A stretch of 64,000 bases of DNA from an uncultured Litoreibacter sp. (GTDB taxonomy: Bacteria > Pseudomonadota > Alphaproteobacteria > Rhodobacterales > Rhodobacteraceae). Every line of letters begins with the position of its first letter. Position 1 is the first letter of the stretch. Made by a program: the position numbers and the translations under genes. The stretch is from the NCBI RefSeq assembly GCF_947487515.1, contig NZ_CANKWO010000002.1, positions 789,122 to 853,121 of the forward strand, read 5' to 3'. This document shows positions 9,320 to 19,168 of the stretch, piece after piece. The notes beneath the pieces were generated by a model. The model saw nothing but the letters and a program-made list of their open reading frames with translations, had not been told where the DNA came from and ran no database searches.

Positions 9320-10654
9320 TTACTCTGAAGCTGCGACTGAGTCGCTGCCCTTGGCTGGATAATGCGCATCGAAATCTTCCTCGATGGTCGCAGGACGGGC
9401 CAATGGTTTCTCGATCACGCCGAGCAACGGCAAGATTACCAAGAAGTAACCAAACCAATAGGCAGAAGCGATTAGAGAGATCGTGGCAAAAGGCTCATCT
9501 GTTGGCATAGCGCCGACCCACATCAAAACGAGGAAGTCGACAACCAGCAGAGCGAACCACCATTTGAACATCGGGCGGTAGCGGCCGGAACGTACCGACG
9601 ACGTGTCCAACCAAGGTGCTGCGGCCATAACGGCGATCGCACCAAACATGGCAGCCACACCGAAGAACTTCGCGTCAACGATGCCGAAGCTGAGGAACTC
9701 TACCAGTTGAACAACCCATACGTCCGCAGTGAAGGCCCGCAGGATCGCGTAGAACGGCAAGAAGTACCATTCCGGAACGATGTGCGCAGGTGTCGCCAAC
9801 GCGTTTGCTTCAATGTAGTTGTCAGGGTGGCCAAGGAAGTTTGGCATGAAGCCAACAACTGCCCAGAACACAATCATGACCACGCCAAGTGCGAACAGAT
9901 CTTTGATCACGAAGTAAGGCCAGAACGGCAGCGTATCTTTTGCCGCGTCTTCTTTGGAAGTGCGACGCACCTCTACACCAGACGGGTTGTTGTTCCCTGT
10001 GGTGTGGAATGCCCAGATGTGAACAGCAACAAGGCCGGCGATCACGAAAGGCAGCAGGTAGTGCAGCGAGAAGAAGCGGTTCAACGTGGCGTTATCCACC
10101 GCAGGTCCGCCCAACAGCCATGTTTGCAGCATTTCGCCAACACCAGGGATGGCGCCAAACAGGCCGGTGATCACAGTCGCACCCCAGAAGGACATCTGGC
10201 CCCATGGAAGCACGTAGCCCATGAATGCAGTACCCATCATAGCGAGGTAAATGATCATACCGATGATCCAAGTAATCTCGCGCGGTGCCTTATAGGAACC
10301 GTAGTACAAGCCGCGGAAAATGTGGGCGTAAACCGCCACAAAGAACAGCGACGCGCCATTGGCGTGCAAGTAGCGAAGCATATAACCGCCATTCACGTCA
10401 CGCATGATGTGTTCAATGGAGGCAAACGCCAGATCAACATGTGGCGTGTAGTGCATGGCCAGCACGATGCCGGTCACGATTTGCAGCACAAGGCAGAATG
10501 TCAGAACAATACCCCAGATCCACATCCAGTTCAGGTTCTTCGGAGTAGGGATCATCAGGGTGTCATAGAGCAAGCCAACAATCGGCAGGCGCGAGTGAAG
10601 CCACTTTTCGCCGCCAGTTTTTGGCTCATAATGGTCGTGTGGGATACCAGCCAT
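9320..10654 (-). CDS. petB: Cytochrome b of the bc1 complex
   Basis: A 444-residue, eight-helix membrane protein carrying two b hemes and the quinol oxidation and quinone reduction sites. Family features include [50 protein letters not shown] (Qo region), [24 protein letters not shown] (heme histidines) and the [15 protein letters not shown] segment. The roughly 430-450 residue length is that of the long alphaproteobacterial form. It lies 13 bp after petA and 13 bp before petC. Confidence 0.97.
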   Translation of the reverse strand: MAGIPHDHYEPKTGGEKWLHSRLPIVGLLYDTLMIPTPKNLNWMWIWGIVLTFCLVLQIVTGIVLAMHYTPHVDLAFASIEHIMRDVNGGYMLRYLHANGASLFFVAVYAHIFRGLYYGSYKAPREITWIIGMIIYLAMMGTAFMGYVLPWGQMSFWGATVITGLFGAIPGVGEMLQTWLLGGPAVDNATLNRFFSLHYLLPFVIAGLVAVHIWAFHTTGNNNPSGVEVRRTSKEDAAKDTLPFWPYFVIKDLFALGVVMIVFWAVVGFMPNFLGHPDNYIEANALATPAHIVPEWYFLPFYAILRAFTADVWVVQLVEFLSFGIVDAKFFGVAAMFGAIAVMAAAPWLDTSSVRSGRYRPMFKWWFALLVVDFLVLMWVGAMPTDEPFATISLIASAYWFGYFLVILPLLGVIEKPLARPATIEEDFDAHYPAKGSDSVAASE

Positions 10655-10667
10655 AATCGTTTCTCCC

Positions 10668-11231
10668 TTAACCGAGTTTCAGCACGTCAGGCGACGTGAA
10701 TTGAGCGACAGGCACCAGCATATTGCGCGGCGCCGGACCTTTGCGAATACGACCAGCAGTGTCGTAGTGCGACCCGTGACAAGGGCAGAACCATCCGCCG
10801 AATTCGCCCGCATCACCCAATGGCACGCAGCCAAGGTGCGTACAGACGCCGATCATAACCAGCCATTCGCCGTTCTCATCAAGCGAGCGGTTCTGGTCTT
10901 CAGCGTCGGCCTCTGGTCCGAGGTTTTCGTTCTCTGCGCCCGCGTCAGGCAATTCTGACACCGAAACAGCACGCGCGGCTTCGATTTCTTCAGCGGACCG
11001 GCGGCGGATAAAGACCGGCTTGCCGAGCCATTTGACCGTCAGCTGCGTCCCTGGCTCAATGCCAGACACATCAACATCAATGGAGGCAAGGGCCTGCACA
11101 TCTGCCGATGGGTTCATTTGGTTCACCAAAGGCCAAACTGCGGCCCCTGCGGTGACTGCGCCTGCGCCTGCGGTGACGTAGTATAAAAAGTCGCGACGGG
11201 TTTCGCCGCTATGGTCGTCTGCGTGGGACAC
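10668..11231 (-). CDS. petA: Rieske iron-sulfur protein of the bc1 complex
   Basis: A 187-residue protein with an N-terminal Tat-like signal anchor ([26 protein letters not shown]) and a C-terminal [2Fe-2S] domain. Cluster ligands are Cys130 and His132 in CTHLGC and Cys149 and His152 in CPCHGSHYD, with Cys135-Cys151 as the disulfide. It carries electrons from quinol to cytochrome c1. GTG at 11231 is chosen as start: AAGGGAGAAG lies upstream and the length then matches Rhodobacter Rieske proteins. The reading frame extends 80 codons further upstream, but that extension has no family features. First gene of petABC. Confidence 0.96.
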   Translation of the reverse strand: MSHADDHSGETRRDFLYYVTAGAGAVTAGAAVWPLVNQMNPSADVQALASIDVDVSGIEPGTQLTVKWLGKPVFIRRRSAEEIEAARAVSVSELPDAGAENENLGPEADAEDQNRSLDENGEWLVMIGVCTHLGCVPLGDAGEFGGWFCPCHGSHYDTAGRIRKGPAPRNMLVPVAQFTSPDVLKLG

Positions 11232-11367
11232 GAGAACTTCTCCCTTGTCGGACCGCTTATGCGGCCGGTAAATTGAAGAATCCGCACCTATGGCGCAGGA
11301 TATCGAGGCTAGATATATTCTAAGACACCTCAACGTCCACCCAAGAACGACCACAGAAGGAAGCCAT

Positions 11368-11820
11368 TTGTCGCAGTATGTCCAAATTGCAGCGTTTGAG
11401 CCCGATTTGGCCCCGAATTTGGGGTCATTGGTGCGTTTGGGTGTGTGTTTTAATGCGCCCCTGCATGTCATTGAACCATGCGGATTCCCGTTTTCATTAA
11501 AATTGTTGAAAACTAGGGCGTTGGATTACGCCGAAAACGCTGAAGTGCATCATCATGACAGCTGGGATACATTTGCCGCCAAAAAGCCGGGTCGGCTGGT
11601 GCTGTTGACCACCAAAGGGGCGACGGATTTGTGGGATTTCAAATTTCAGCACGGGGATTGCCTGATGGTGGGGCGGGAAAGTGCTGGTGTGCCGGATCAT
11701 GTGCATGAGGCCGTTGACGGACGGGTTAAAATCGCGATGCCAGGGGGCGGGCGAAGCCTGAACGTAGCTATATCTGCTGGTATAGCCATTGCAGAAGCGC
11801 ATCGGCAGCTACGGGAGTGA
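11368..11820 (+). CDS. trmL: tRNA (cytidine/uridine-34 2'-O-)-methyltransferase
   Basis: A SPOUT-family methyltransferase of about 150 residues that methylates the wobble ribose of certain leucine tRNAs. Family motifs: the N-terminal [26 protein letters not shown], then [19 protein letters not shown] and the knot region [25 protein letters not shown]. The frame opens at 11290, but the family begins only a few residues before the SLVR segment. TTG at 11368 with AGGAAG upstream is the best start, and gives a length close to E. coli TrmL. It is divergent from petA and shares the intergenic region with it. Confidence 0.9.
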   Translation: MSQYVQIAAFEPDLAPNLGSLVRLGVCFNAPLHVIEPCGFPFSLKLLKTRALDYAENAEVHHHDSWDTFAAKKPGRLVLLTTKGATDLWDFKFQHGDCLMVGRESAGVPDHVHEAVDGRVKIAMPGGGRSLNVAISAGIAIAEAHRQLRE

Positions 11821-11851
11821 GGCGAGGCGCCCCCCATATTCGCTGCCGAAT

Positions 11852-12280
11852 TTAGCGTGGCGCCTTGTTGAAACTCAGCGTCATCTCGCGATGGGGGATA
11901 TTTGCATCGTCATACTCGGGGCCAAAGGCCACAAACCCCAGCTTTTCATAAAACCCGATTGCGTGCATTTGTGAGCCGAGCACCACGGTTTCAAACTCCG
12001 TTCGAATGTCATCTAGAATGAAGCGCATTAACTTTGCGCCCAAACCAGTGCCTTGCTGCGACTCCAATACGGCAACACGTTGTATTTTCGCAGTGGATCC
12101 CAGTGATTTAACCCGAGCCGTTGCAGCTGGCGTATTCTCAACTGTGACAAGATACTGAATGCAATCGCCGTCTTCGCCGTCAATTTCGATCTCTTCGGGG
12201 ACGTTTTGCCCCCGAATGAACACCGCTCGACGAATGTCGAGGCAGGCTTCAAGGTCGTTGGTGCGTGAAATCTGGACCAT
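11852..12280 (-). CDS. GNAT-family N-acetyltransferase
   Basis: A 142-residue acetyltransferase of the GNAT fold. The acetyl-CoA pyrophosphate loop is present in QRVAVLESQQGTGLGAKLMRFI (Q-x-x-G-x-G/A type), followed by AIGFYEKLGFVAFGPEYDDANIPH, which resembles the ElaA/YjcF subgroup. The substrate is unknown. It starts 3 bp after the downstream end of the neighbouring GST gene and may share its transcript. Confidence 0.85.
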   Translation of the reverse strand: MVQISRTNDLEACLDIRRAVFIRGQNVPEEIEIDGEDGDCIQYLVTVENTPAATARVKSLGSTAKIQRVAVLESQQGTGLGAKLMRFILDDIRTEFETVVLGSQMHAIGFYEKLGFVAFGPEYDDANIPHREMTLSFNKAPR

Positions 12281-12283
12281 GTT

Positions 12284-12898
12284 TCAATTTGCAACCGGAA
12301 CTGTGGCGACCATGCTATCGCGTTTGGCAAATTCCGCGTTCCACGCGGCCAGTTTCGGACGTGTCTTGCGCCAATCACGATCAGCAGATCGCAGGTCAAG
12401 ATACCCCAAGGCACAACTGGTGGCGATTTGGCCGATGTGCATTTCATCCGATGACAAAATATCGATCCAAGAGGTCTCCAAGGCATCCAATGTGGTATTA
12501 ATTTTGCGCCATTGGGCCTCTATCCAGTCGGCATATTGCTTGTCTTCAGGGCGCACACGGGCCTCATAAACCATCAAAATCGCCGCATCGAGGATGCCAT
12601 CGGCTGTGGCCTCCAGAGTTTGCAGCTGCCATGTGGTTTCAGGGGTTCCATAAAGGCCGGACTTGGCGCGATTGTCGAAGAAACGGCAAATCACGCGGCT
12701 GTCGTAGATTGCGGTCCCATCATCAAGGGCAAGGGCCGGAATTTTACCCAAAGGGTTCAGGTCACGCGGCAAACTGCCCGGATCAATGGGGGTGCCGCCA
12801 ACCACCTCAGTTTCAAGGTCATTCAACTGGCCCGTTTCCCTAAGCACCACCAGAACTTTGCGTACATATGGCGATGTAGGGCTGGAAAAAAGCTTCAT
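12284..12898 (-). CDS. Glutathione S-transferase family protein
   Basis: A 204-residue protein with the thioredoxin-like N-terminal GST domain (MKLFSSPTSPYVRKVLVVLRETG, then NPLGKIPALALDDGTAIYDSRVICRFFD, which contains the cis-proline and the D-S glutathione contact) and an all-helical C-terminal domain. The Ser-Pro-Tyr start (SSPTSPYVRK) suggests a serine- or tyrosine-type active site rather than a cysteine one. The start at 12898 overlaps the stop of the PaiB-like gene (ATGA). The longer frame to 13030 is only that gene read in another frame. Confidence 0.87.
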   Translation of the reverse strand: MKLFSSPTSPYVRKVLVVLRETGQLNDLETEVVGGTPIDPGSLPRDLNPLGKIPALALDDGTAIYDSRVICRFFDNRAKSGLYGTPETTWQLQTLEATADGILDAAILMVYEARVRPEDKQYADWIEAQWRKINTTLDALETSWIDILSSDEMHIGQIATSCALGYLDLRSADRDWRKTRPKLAAWNAEFAKRDSMVATVPVAN

Positions 12899-13527
12899 TT
12901 TGAGGTCTCCGGTTTTGCACCGCGCATAAGCGCTGAAAGAATGTGTGTTTCTTGCCCGATGCCGTAGCCAGCCACATGATCGGCGGCCAATTCGCGGACA
13001 TCGTCTGATTTGTTTTGCCCTAGTTTCCACGTAGCTTCGATTTTCGCGACATCAAGCTGGAAGGGTTGAATCTGGCGCATCATTCGCTCCATCACACCAT
13101 CTGACATTTTGCCAGTCGTCCACGGAGTTTTAGGTCTCAGGGTTTCTTCGAAATGCGCCGACAGACGATCAAGCAACGGGTGCAGGGCGTCCTGTGGCAA
13201 CGGGTGGAGCATGCCCGTGAGGCGGATTGCAACGTAGTTCCATGTGGGTACCTGATCATCAATCCCGTACCAATCCGGCGAGATATAGCTGTCGGGGCCA
13301 GTCACGGTGACAACGGCTTTCAAAGGCGCCTTGCAGGCCCGCGCGATTTGATTGGACCGCACAAGGTGTAACTCCGCCTCTTGACCGTCTTCGGACAACA
13401 AAAAGGGAATATGCGCGGTGTGCGGACCATCGTCGCCATTGATCGCCAATGTCCCAAATCCGCGTTCCCGCGCAAATGCGATGTTGCGTGTTTGAGGGTC
13501 TTGGCGGAAGGCAGTGTTCGGATGCAT
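12895..13527 (-). CDS. PaiB-family FMN-binding protein (putative negative regulator)
   Basis: A 210-residue protein of the PaiB / FMN-binding split-barrel group: MHPNTAFRQDPQTRNIAFARERGFGTLAI, HIPFLLSEDGQEAELHLVRSNQIAR, SPDWYGIDDQVPTWNYVAIRLTG. In Bacillus PaiB is described as a negative regulator of sporulation and protease genes, but members without sporulation are common and may simply bind flavin. No DNA-binding motif is evident here. It is translationally coupled to the following GST gene, which hints at a shared detoxification or stress role (inference). Confidence 0.85.
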   Translation of the reverse strand: MHPNTAFRQDPQTRNIAFARERGFGTLAINGDDGPHTAHIPFLLSEDGQEAELHLVRSNQIARACKAPLKAVVTVTGPDSYISPDWYGIDDQVPTWNYVAIRLTGMLHPLPQDALHPLLDRLSAHFEETLRPKTPWTTGKMSDGVMERMMRQIQPFQLDVAKIEATWKLGQNKSDDVRELAADHVAGYGIGQETHILSALMRGAKPETSK

Positions 13528-13545
13528 GCCGCATTCTTGGCGAGG

Positions 13546-14175
13546 TTAGGCGGTGGGTGCAAGTGTCGTTGGATCGCCGGCCTGCCATTTTGGACGCTTA
13601 ACCATAATGTCGTCGAACCGGTCCGAAGCCAGATGGCCCGCTAGCCACTTCTGTAGATGCGGCCAAGGTTGGGCATCAAACCACATGCGGTCAGTATTGG
13701 CGAACTGACGCACGAAGGGAAAGATTGCCATATCAGCAAGGCGGGGATGGTCACCAAGAAGGTAGGATGTCTTGGACAAGGTCGCGTCATATGTGGCCAA
13801 AGTTTCCGCCCCAAGGCCGCGCCAAGTTTCTGGGTCGTTGTCATGGCGGTTGGCGTATTTATAGCGATCCAGAGCTTGCTTATACGGCCCGTCATTATGC
13901 GCGATCAGGGCAAGACTGGCGTCTTTGTCATGCAGCCAGTTTTCGGGATCGTTTTGCGCGAGCGCCCATAGCATCACATCCAAGCTTTCCTCGATCACCA
14001 GATCGGAGGTCACAACCACAGGAACGGTCCCCTTGGGCGAGGCTTCCAAAAATTCGGGGGCCTTGTCGCGTAGGAGGATTTCGCGGTGCTCTAGCCGAAG
14101 ACCCGCGACATGGATCGCAAGGCGTCCGCGCATGGCGTAAGGACAGCGGCGGAAGCTATAGAGGATATCGGTCAT
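13546..14175 (-). CDS. Glutathione S-transferase family protein
   Basis: A 209-residue GST-fold protein with a thioredoxin-like domain starting LYSFRRCPYAMRGRLAIHVAG. The CPYAMR motif has the active-site cysteine of omega/beta-like GSTs or glutaredoxin-type enzymes. It continues with SPKGTVPVVVTSDLVIEESLDVMLWAL and a helical C-terminal domain. The cysteine implies thiol transfer or deglutathionylation rather than classical conjugation. It starts with ATG overlapping the end of mtaB (4 bp), so it is coupled to the mtaB-dapF transcript. Confidence 0.86.
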   Translation of the reverse strand: MTDILYSFRRCPYAMRGRLAIHVAGLRLEHREILLRDKAPEFLEASPKGTVPVVVTSDLVIEESLDVMLWALAQNDPENWLHDKDASLALIAHNDGPYKQALDRYKYANRHDNDPETWRGLGAETLATYDATLSKTSYLLGDHPRLADMAIFPFVRQFANTDRMWFDAQPWPHLQKWLAGHLASDRFDDIMVKRPKWQAGDPTTLAPTA

Positions 14176-15404
14176 GCGCGCAGCTGATTGCCCGCTGTCC
14201 CGATAATCTGAACGGGGACGATCTGGCCGACAGGTTGGTCGATGTCGAACAGCGTTTCGGTAAACTGCTCGGTCCGCCCCATGCGGGCGTTCTCCATCAG
14301 CACATTGTGGGTTTGGCCCACGCGGGCTGTCAGATGACGTTGAACCTGTGCTTCACCCGCAGCCCGCAAACGCGCGGCGCGGGTTTTGATGTCCTTGCCA
14401 TTCACGGCGGGCATCTTGGCCGCAGGTGTGCCTTGGCGTGCAGAGTAAGGGAAGACATGCAGCCACGTCAGATCGCAATCCTCGACAAGCTTGAGCGAGT
14501 TTTCAAACATTGCATCCGTTTCGGTTGGGAAGCCCGCGATTATGTCGGCACCATATGTCATGTCTGGGCGCAGCTTGCGGGCGTCTTCGCAGAACTTGAT
14601 CGCGTCGTCGCGTAGGTGGCGGCGCTTCATACGTTTCAGGATCATGTCGTCCCCTGCTTGCAGGCTGAGGTGCAGATGGGGCATCAAGCGCGGCTCGGTT
14701 GCGATGGCCTGCATGAGGGCCTCATCAACTTCGATGCTGTCGATAGAGGAAATGCGCAGACGCGGCAGGTCAGGGACAAGCTTCAAAATGCGCAGGACCA
14801 AATCGCCAAGCTGTGGTGTTGCTGGCAAATCCGCGCCCCAAGACGTCAGGTCAACTCCGGTAAGCACCACCTCGTTGTAGCCTTTATCGACGAGGCGTTT
14901 GATCTGATCGACGACAACGCCTGCGGGTACGGAACGTGAATTCCCACGACCGTAGGGGATGATGCAAAAGGTGCAGCGATGGTCGCACCCGTTTTGAACC
15001 TGCACATAGGCGCGGGCGCGGGTGCCAAAGCCGTCGATGAGATGACCCGCAGTTTCCTCCACAGACATGATGTCGTCGACTTGCACCTTCTCGGTATCTG
15101 GCAAGAACCCCCAAGTGGCGCGGTTCATCTTTTCAGTGTTGCCGATGATGTTGTCGACCTCGGCCATGTTGGAAAACGTCTCAGGCTCGGTCTGGGCTGC
15201 GCATCCGGTGACCACAAGCCGGGCATCGGGGTTTTCGCGGCGCAACTTGCGAATATCTTGTCGGGCCTTTCGCACGGCTTCGGCGGTGACCGCACAGGTG
15301 TTGACCACGACCAAGTTGTCTTGGCCTTGGGTCAATTCGCGCATGGCTTCGGTTTCATAGGCGTTGAGACGACACCCGTGGGTGGAAAAAATTGGCGGCT
15401 TCAT
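14172..15404 (-). CDS. mtaB: tRNA t6A37 2-methylthiotransferase MtaB
   Basis: A 410-residue methylthiotransferase that converts t6A to ms2t6A at position 37 of ANN-decoding tRNAs. Order of parts: N-terminal UPF0004 domain ([53 protein letters not shown]) with three cluster cysteines, the radical SAM CX3CX2C motif in [19 protein letters not shown], and a C-terminal TRAM-like end. NTCAVT and GCAAQ are typical of MtaB rather than MiaB. It overlaps dapF by 4 bp upstream and the GST gene by 4 bp downstream. Confidence 0.94.
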   Translation of the reverse strand: MKPPIFSTHGCRLNAYETEAMRELTQGQDNLVVVNTCAVTAEAVRKARQDIRKLRRENPDARLVVTGCAAQTEPETFSNMAEVDNIIGNTEKMNRATWGFLPDTEKVQVDDIMSVEETAGHLIDGFGTRARAYVQVQNGCDHRCTFCIIPYGRGNSRSVPAGVVVDQIKRLVDKGYNEVVLTGVDLTSWGADLPATPQLGDLVLRILKLVPDLPRLRISSIDSIEVDEALMQAIATEPRLMPHLHLSLQAGDDMILKRMKRRHLRDDAIKFCEDARKLRPDMTYGADIIAGFPTETDAMFENSLKLVEDCDLTWLHVFPYSARQGTPAAKMPAVNGKDIKTRAARLRAAGEAQVQRHLTARVGQTHNVLMENARMGRTEQFTETLFDIDQPVGQIVPVQIIGTAGNQLRA

Positions 15405-16237
15405 AGCGCGGCCAGAAAATCAGGGGTGAAATGGCCCGAGAAGACATGCGCAGTGGGGCCAGTCATCCAAACGCCGTCTTCGCGCCAATCAATGTCGATA
15501 CGCCCGCCATCAAGATCGATACGCACTTGGCGACCCGTCAATCCGCGGCGGGCAGCGGCGACCGCAGTGGCACAAGAGGACGATCCGGAGGCCAAAGTAA
15601 CACCGACGCCACGTTCCCACACGCGCATCCGCAAATGATTCTCGCCGATGAGTTGCGCGACCTGCACATTGGTGCGCTCAGGAAACAGCGGGTTATGCTC
15701 ATGCGCTGGGCCGAAGCTGGCCAAGTCAATGGCTTCCGCATCATCAACGAAAAATGTGCAATGGGGATTCCCCATACCGGTGGCGCTGGGCTTGCCTTCG
15801 ATTGGTAGCTCCAGCGTGTCCATCTCGCGGGCAAGCGGTACGTCGCGCCAGTCCAGCAAGGGTGCGCCCATATTCACACGGGTAAGCCCGTTGCCAGCAT
15901 CTTCTGCCAATAGCACGCCACGCTCTGTCTTCAGCGACAAGGAGGTGATTCCCCGCCTGTTCATCTCGAATCGGGCAATACAGCGGGTTGCATTGCCACA
16001 GGCGCCCGCCGTTGAGCCGTCAGAATTGAAAAAAGTTAATCCGATGTCCGCATCGTCGATGTCATCCAAAACCGCAAGTTGGTCAAAGCCTACACCGCGA
16101 TGACGGTCGCCGATTGCCCGCGCAATGGCTTCGGATACACGTATATCATTGCCCCGTTGGTCAATAACCACGAAGTCATTGCCTAGCCCGTGCATTTTCA
16201 TGAAGGGCAGGCCAAGAGAGGTCTCTGCAGGTTGCAT
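15401..16237 (-). CDS. dapF: Diaminopimelate epimerase
   Basis: A 278-residue enzyme that interconverts LL- and meso-diaminopimelate for lysine and peptidoglycan synthesis. The two catalytic cysteines lie in GACGNATRC and in [26 protein letters not shown] is the family N terminus. ATG at 16237 has a GAAGG about 15 bases upstream; a second ATG at 16201 gives [10 protein letters not shown] directly but no clear RBS, so the start is not certain. First gene of the dapF-mtaB-GST run. The tRNA-Lys lies upstream on the other strand. Confidence 0.94.
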   Translation of the reverse strand: MQPAETSLGLPFMKMHGLGNDFVVIDQRGNDIRVSEAIARAIGDRHRGVGFDQLAVLDDIDDADIGLTFFNSDGSTAGACGNATRCIARFEMNRRGITSLSLKTERGVLLAEDAGNGLTRVNMGAPLLDWRDVPLAREMDTLELPIEGKPSATGMGNPHCTFFVDDAEAIDLASFGPAHEHNPLFPERTNVQVAQLIGENHLRMRVWERGVGVTLASGSSSCATAVAAARRGLTGRQVRIDLDGGRIDIDWREDGVWMTGPTAHVFSGHFTPDFLAAL

Positions 16238-16344
16238 AGGGCGCGATATAACCTTCGCTTGGACACAATGGAAGAGAAGGTGCAAATTCTGTTGGATTTG
16301 GGGGTTGACCCCATGGGGCGACCTTTCTAGATAGCGTCCTCAGT

Positions 16345-16420
16345 GGGCCCTTAGCTCAGTTGGTAGAGCAACTGACTTTTAATCAGTAGGTCGATGGTTC
16401 GAACCCATCAGGGCTCACCA
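16345..16420 (+). tRNA. tRNA-Lys (anticodon TTT)
   Basis: A 76-nt cloverleaf with encoded CCA. Acceptor arm GGGCCCT pairs with AGGGCTC (one G-U), the D arm is GCTCAGTTGGTAGAGC, the anticodon arm ACTGA-CTTTTAA-TCAGT has anticodon TTT, and the T arm contains GGTTCGAACC. Confidence 0.96.
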
Positions 16421-16670
16421 CTTTTCAAGTAGTGAATGATTCGCAAGAACGCGCGTATGGTGCATACGCGCAAACAATGTTCCTTTGATGGGAAAATCCG
16501 GATTGTCTCGGATGGCTAGCTCAGTGAAGACAGCTTTGCCGAACTGCCTCACCGGGCGATCTGGATACGGCCTCGGATAGGTTTTCTCCAAGGGCGACCT
16601 GTCGGGTTACTAGGATTTGCAGATGATTGATGATCGGTACTTGGTTCTTCACTGAAATCATTCTAAACGA
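16421..16670. other. Non-coding gap between tRNA-Lys and the preQ1 riboswitch
   Basis: About 250 bp with no convincing reading frame on either strand. The promoter for queCDEF should be near its right end. No terminator with a T run is obvious after the tRNA. Confidence 0.6.
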
Positions 16671-16674
16671 CGGC

Positions 16675-16713
16675 ATTCCGGTCGCAGCCTACCCGGATAT
16701 CAAAACAAGGGTT
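16675..16713 (+). promoter_or_regulatory. preQ1-I riboswitch overlapping the queC ribosome binding site
   Basis: The segment has the compact preQ1-I layout: 5-bp P1 stem TCCGG (16677-16681) / CCGGA (16693-16697), loop TCGCAGCCTAC, then an A-rich tail ATCAAAACAAGGG. It is very close to the well-known class I aptamers with a TCGCAG loop and an AACAAAACAAGG tail. The AAGGG that would form the pseudoknot is also the ribosome binding site of queC, 7 bases before its ATG. Ligand binding should therefore block translation of the queCDEF operon. Confidence 0.88.
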
Positions 16714-16718
16714 AAGAA

Positions 16719-17420
16719 ATGAAAACGATTGTCATCTGCTCCGGCGGGCTCGATTCTGTGTCGCTTGCGCATATTGTTGCGCGGGAACATGAGCTTACTC
16801 GCCTCGTATCCTTCGATTACGGCCAACGTCATCGCAAGGAGCTGGACTATGCCGCCATGTGTGCAAATCGGCTTGATGTTCCTATCGATGTTATTGATCT
16901 GCGCGGCATTGGTGCGGCACTCACAGGCTCAGCCCTGACGGACGATATTGACGTGCCTGACGGGCACTATGCCGAAGAAAGCATGCGCGTCACCGTAGTG
17001 CCCAACCGAAATGCGATCATGTTGACGGTGGCATTTGGGGTGGCTGCCGCAAATGGGGATCAGGCGGTGGCGACGGCAGTGCACGGGGGGGATCACTTTA
17101 TCTATCCAGATTGCCGCCCTGCCTTTACCGAAGCCTTTGACGCCATGCAAAAGGCGGCCCTTGATGGCTATGCGGATGTGTCGCTCTACACGCCTTTTGT
17201 GCATCGCTCCAAGGCCGATATCGTGACGGAGGGCGCGCGCCATAACACGCCCTTCGCTCAGACATGGTCTTGCTACAAAGGCGGTGAAACACACTGCGGG
17301 CGTTGCGGCACCTGCGTTGAACGGCGCGAGGCTTTCCACCTTGCCAATGTCACAGATCCCACACCCTATGCGGATCCAGAGTTCTGGGTCGCGGCTGTTG
17401 CGCAGAAGGAATGCAAGTGA
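16719..17420 (+). CDS. queC: 7-cyano-7-deazaguanine (preQ0) synthase
   Basis: A 233-residue ATP-dependent enzyme that turns 7-carboxy-7-deazaguanine into preQ0. It carries the PP-loop SGGLDSVSLAH near the N terminus, the VPNRNAIMLTVAFGVA segment, and a C-terminal zinc site CYKGGETHCGRCGTCVERREAF (four cysteines). The ATG lies 8 bp after the AAGGG of the preQ1 riboswitch. First gene of queCDEF; it overlaps queD by one base (TGATG). Confidence 0.96.
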   Translation: MKTIVICSGGLDSVSLAHIVAREHELTRLVSFDYGQRHRKELDYAAMCANRLDVPIDVIDLRGIGAALTGSALTDDIDVPDGHYAEESMRVTVVPNRNAIMLTVAFGVAAANGDQAVATAVHGGDHFIYPDCRPAFTEAFDAMQKAALDGYADVSLYTPFVHRSKADIVTEGARHNTPFAQTWSCYKGGETHCGRCGTCVERREAFHLANVTDPTPYADPEFWVAAVAQKECK

Positions 17421-17773
17421 TGTACCGCATTACGAAAGAGTTCCACTTTTCCGCGTCACATCAATTGGCGCATTTGCCCGATGATCATCAATGCGCGCGT
17501 CTTCATGGGCACAACTACGTAGTCGTCGTGGAGCTGGCATCAAAAACGCTCAATGCCGACGGGTTTGTGCGCGATTACGGAGAGTTGAAGGAACTCAAAG
17601 CCTATATCGACAGCACCTTTGATCACCGCCACCTGAACGACGTCATGGATGTGGCTTCGACGGGTGAAAACATGGCGCGGCATTTCTATGATTGGTGCGC
17701 CGCCGTTTGGCCGGAAACGGCCGCGGTGAAGGTGAGCGAGACGCCAAAAACTTGGGCCGAGTACCGCCCATGA
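17420..17773 (+). CDS. queD: 6-carboxy-5,6,7,8-tetrahydropterin synthase
   Basis: A 117-residue member of the 6-pyruvoyl-tetrahydropterin synthase fold that makes 6-carboxytetrahydropterin, the first dedicated queuosine step. Zinc histidines are visible in [10 protein letters not shown] and LHGHNYVV, and the catalytic FDHRHLND region follows. Two in-frame ATGs exist (17411 and 17420). The second is chosen because AGAAGGA sits 9 bases before it and directly abuts the first. It overlaps queE by 4 bp. Confidence 0.95.
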   Translation: MYRITKEFHFSASHQLAHLPDDHQCARLHGHNYVVVVELASKTLNADGFVRDYGELKELKAYIDSTFDHRHLNDVMDVASTGENMARHFYDWCAAVWPETAAVKVSETPKTWAEYRP

Positions 17774-18480
17774 GCCAACTACGCGTTGCAGAAATCTTCG
17801 GCCCAACGATCCAAGGCGAAGGTGCATTGATCGGGGAGCCGACCGTCTTTGTACGGACCGGTGGTTGCGATTATCGCTGTTCGTGGTGCGATAGCCTGCA
17901 TGCGGTCGAACCGGCTTACCGTCACACATGGCAGTCGATGAGTACCGAGGCCGTTTGGGCAGAGGTGCAGCGTCTGTCCAAGGGCAAACCTCTCACGGTG
18001 TCCCTGTCTGGCGGCAATCCCGCGATCCAAGACTTCACGCAGCTTATCGCGCTTGGTCAAACGGCTGGGTACCGCTTCGCCTGCGAAACCCAAGGGTCGA
18101 TTTCCAAGCCGTGGTTTGCTGATCTCAACACGCTGGTTCTCAGCCCAAAACCTCCCTCCAGCGGCGAAGTCGTCAACTGGGAGGCCTTTGAGGCTTGTCT
18201 AAGTGCTGCGAATGGCGCGCGCGACATCGTCATGAAGATCGTGATCTTCGACGAGGTGGATTATGCGTGGGCACAACAAGTGGCAGGCAAATACCCAAAT
18301 TTGCCATTGTTCCTGCAGCCCGGAAATCTAGAGGTCGATCCTGATGTCGCAGTTGATCCGCAGGGATTGGCGGACAAATTGGGGTGGCTTGTCGATAAGA
18401 CGATGGAAGACAGCTGGTTCGCGCCACGGATTTTGCCGCAGTTGCATGTCCTGCTTTGGGGAAACAAGCGCGGGGTTTGA
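17770..18480 (+). CDS. queE: 7-carboxy-7-deazaguanine synthase (radical SAM)
   Basis: A 236-residue radical SAM enzyme that contracts carboxytetrahydropterin to carboxydeazaguanine. The cluster motif is CX3CX2C in [12 protein letters not shown], within the canonical length for QueE. N-terminal [24 protein letters not shown] is the substrate-binding start of the family, and [10 protein letters not shown] corresponds to the SAM-binding GGEP region, here GGNP. Start ATG overlaps the queD stop (ATGA). It is followed by queF 19 bp downstream. Confidence 0.95.
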   Translation: MSQLRVAEIFGPTIQGEGALIGEPTVFVRTGGCDYRCSWCDSLHAVEPAYRHTWQSMSTEAVWAEVQRLSKGKPLTVSLSGGNPAIQDFTQLIALGQTAGYRFACETQGSISKPWFADLNTLVLSPKPPSSGEVVNWEAFEACLSAANGARDIVMKIVIFDEVDYAWAQQVAGKYPNLPLFLQPGNLEVDPDVAVDPQGLADKLGWLVDKTMEDSWFAPRILPQLHVLLWGNKRGV

Positions 18481-18499
18481 CCCGTTCAAGGAGACAAAG

Positions 18500-18961
18500 A
18501 TGGAAACGATTTACAGTGATCTGAAACAATTGGGCGGCCAAACCGATTTGCCGACCTCGCCAGAAGATGCAGTGCTAGAACGCGTCTCTAATCCGCAAGC
18601 TGACGTGGCCTATTGCGTGCGCTTCACCGCGCCAGAGTTCACATCACTTTGCCCGATGACCGGACAACCTGACTTTGCACATTTGGTGCTGGACTATGTT
18701 CCGGGTGAATTTTTGGTGGAATCCAAGTCGCTCAAGCTGTTCCTCGGGGCCTTTCGCAATCACGGCGCCTTCCACGAAGACTGCACAATTTCGATCGCGC
18801 GGCGGTTGGTCGACTTCCTAAACCCGCAATGGTTGCGGATTGGCGGGTACTGGTATCCGCGGGGAGGCATTCCAATAGATGTGTTCTGGCAAACCGGTGC
18901 GATGCCCGAAGGAGTGTGGATCCCCGACCAAGGCGTTCCGCCATATCGCGGCCGAGGGTGA
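18500..18961 (+). CDS. queF: NADPH-dependent preQ0 reductase
   Basis: A 153-residue, short (unimodular) QueF that reduces the nitrile preQ0 to preQ1. The active-site cysteine is in [14 protein letters not shown]; the QueF motif [21 protein letters not shown] binds NADPH. AAGGAG precedes the ATG. Its product preQ1 is the ligand of the riboswitch at the head of this operon, so the operon is under end-product feedback. Confidence 0.96.
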   Translation: METIYSDLKQLGGQTDLPTSPEDAVLERVSNPQADVAYCVRFTAPEFTSLCPMTGQPDFAHLVLDYVPGEFLVESKSLKLFLGAFRNHGAFHEDCTISIARRLVDFLNPQWLRIGGYWYPRGGIPIDVFWQTGAMPEGVWIPDQGVPPYRGRG

Positions 18962-19168
18962 GTATCACGAATATCGTTTGTGTTGTCGGTGGAGTTCATT
19001 CCACCACTCGTACACGCACTTGTTGTGTTTGTGATTCCCAACGACCGCGGTACGGGTTTGCGAAGTGTGAGAACTAGGACATTCACCTCGCTAGCCCTGC
19101 CTTTGAGCCACTGCGCTCAGCCGCGCAAATGGGTGATTTACGGCATCTTGGCAACGTCCCAGAAGGAG
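18962..19168. other. Gap between queF and the element
   Basis: About 200 bp of chromosome with no convincing gene and no clear terminator; it ends at the stranded tRNA half. Confidence 0.5.

Noticed and set aside
9707..10699. A 330-codon plus-strand reading frame opposite petB
   Set aside because: It lies antisense to a certain cytochrome b gene, is rich in His/Arg/Gln with no domain, and arises from codon bias on the other strand.
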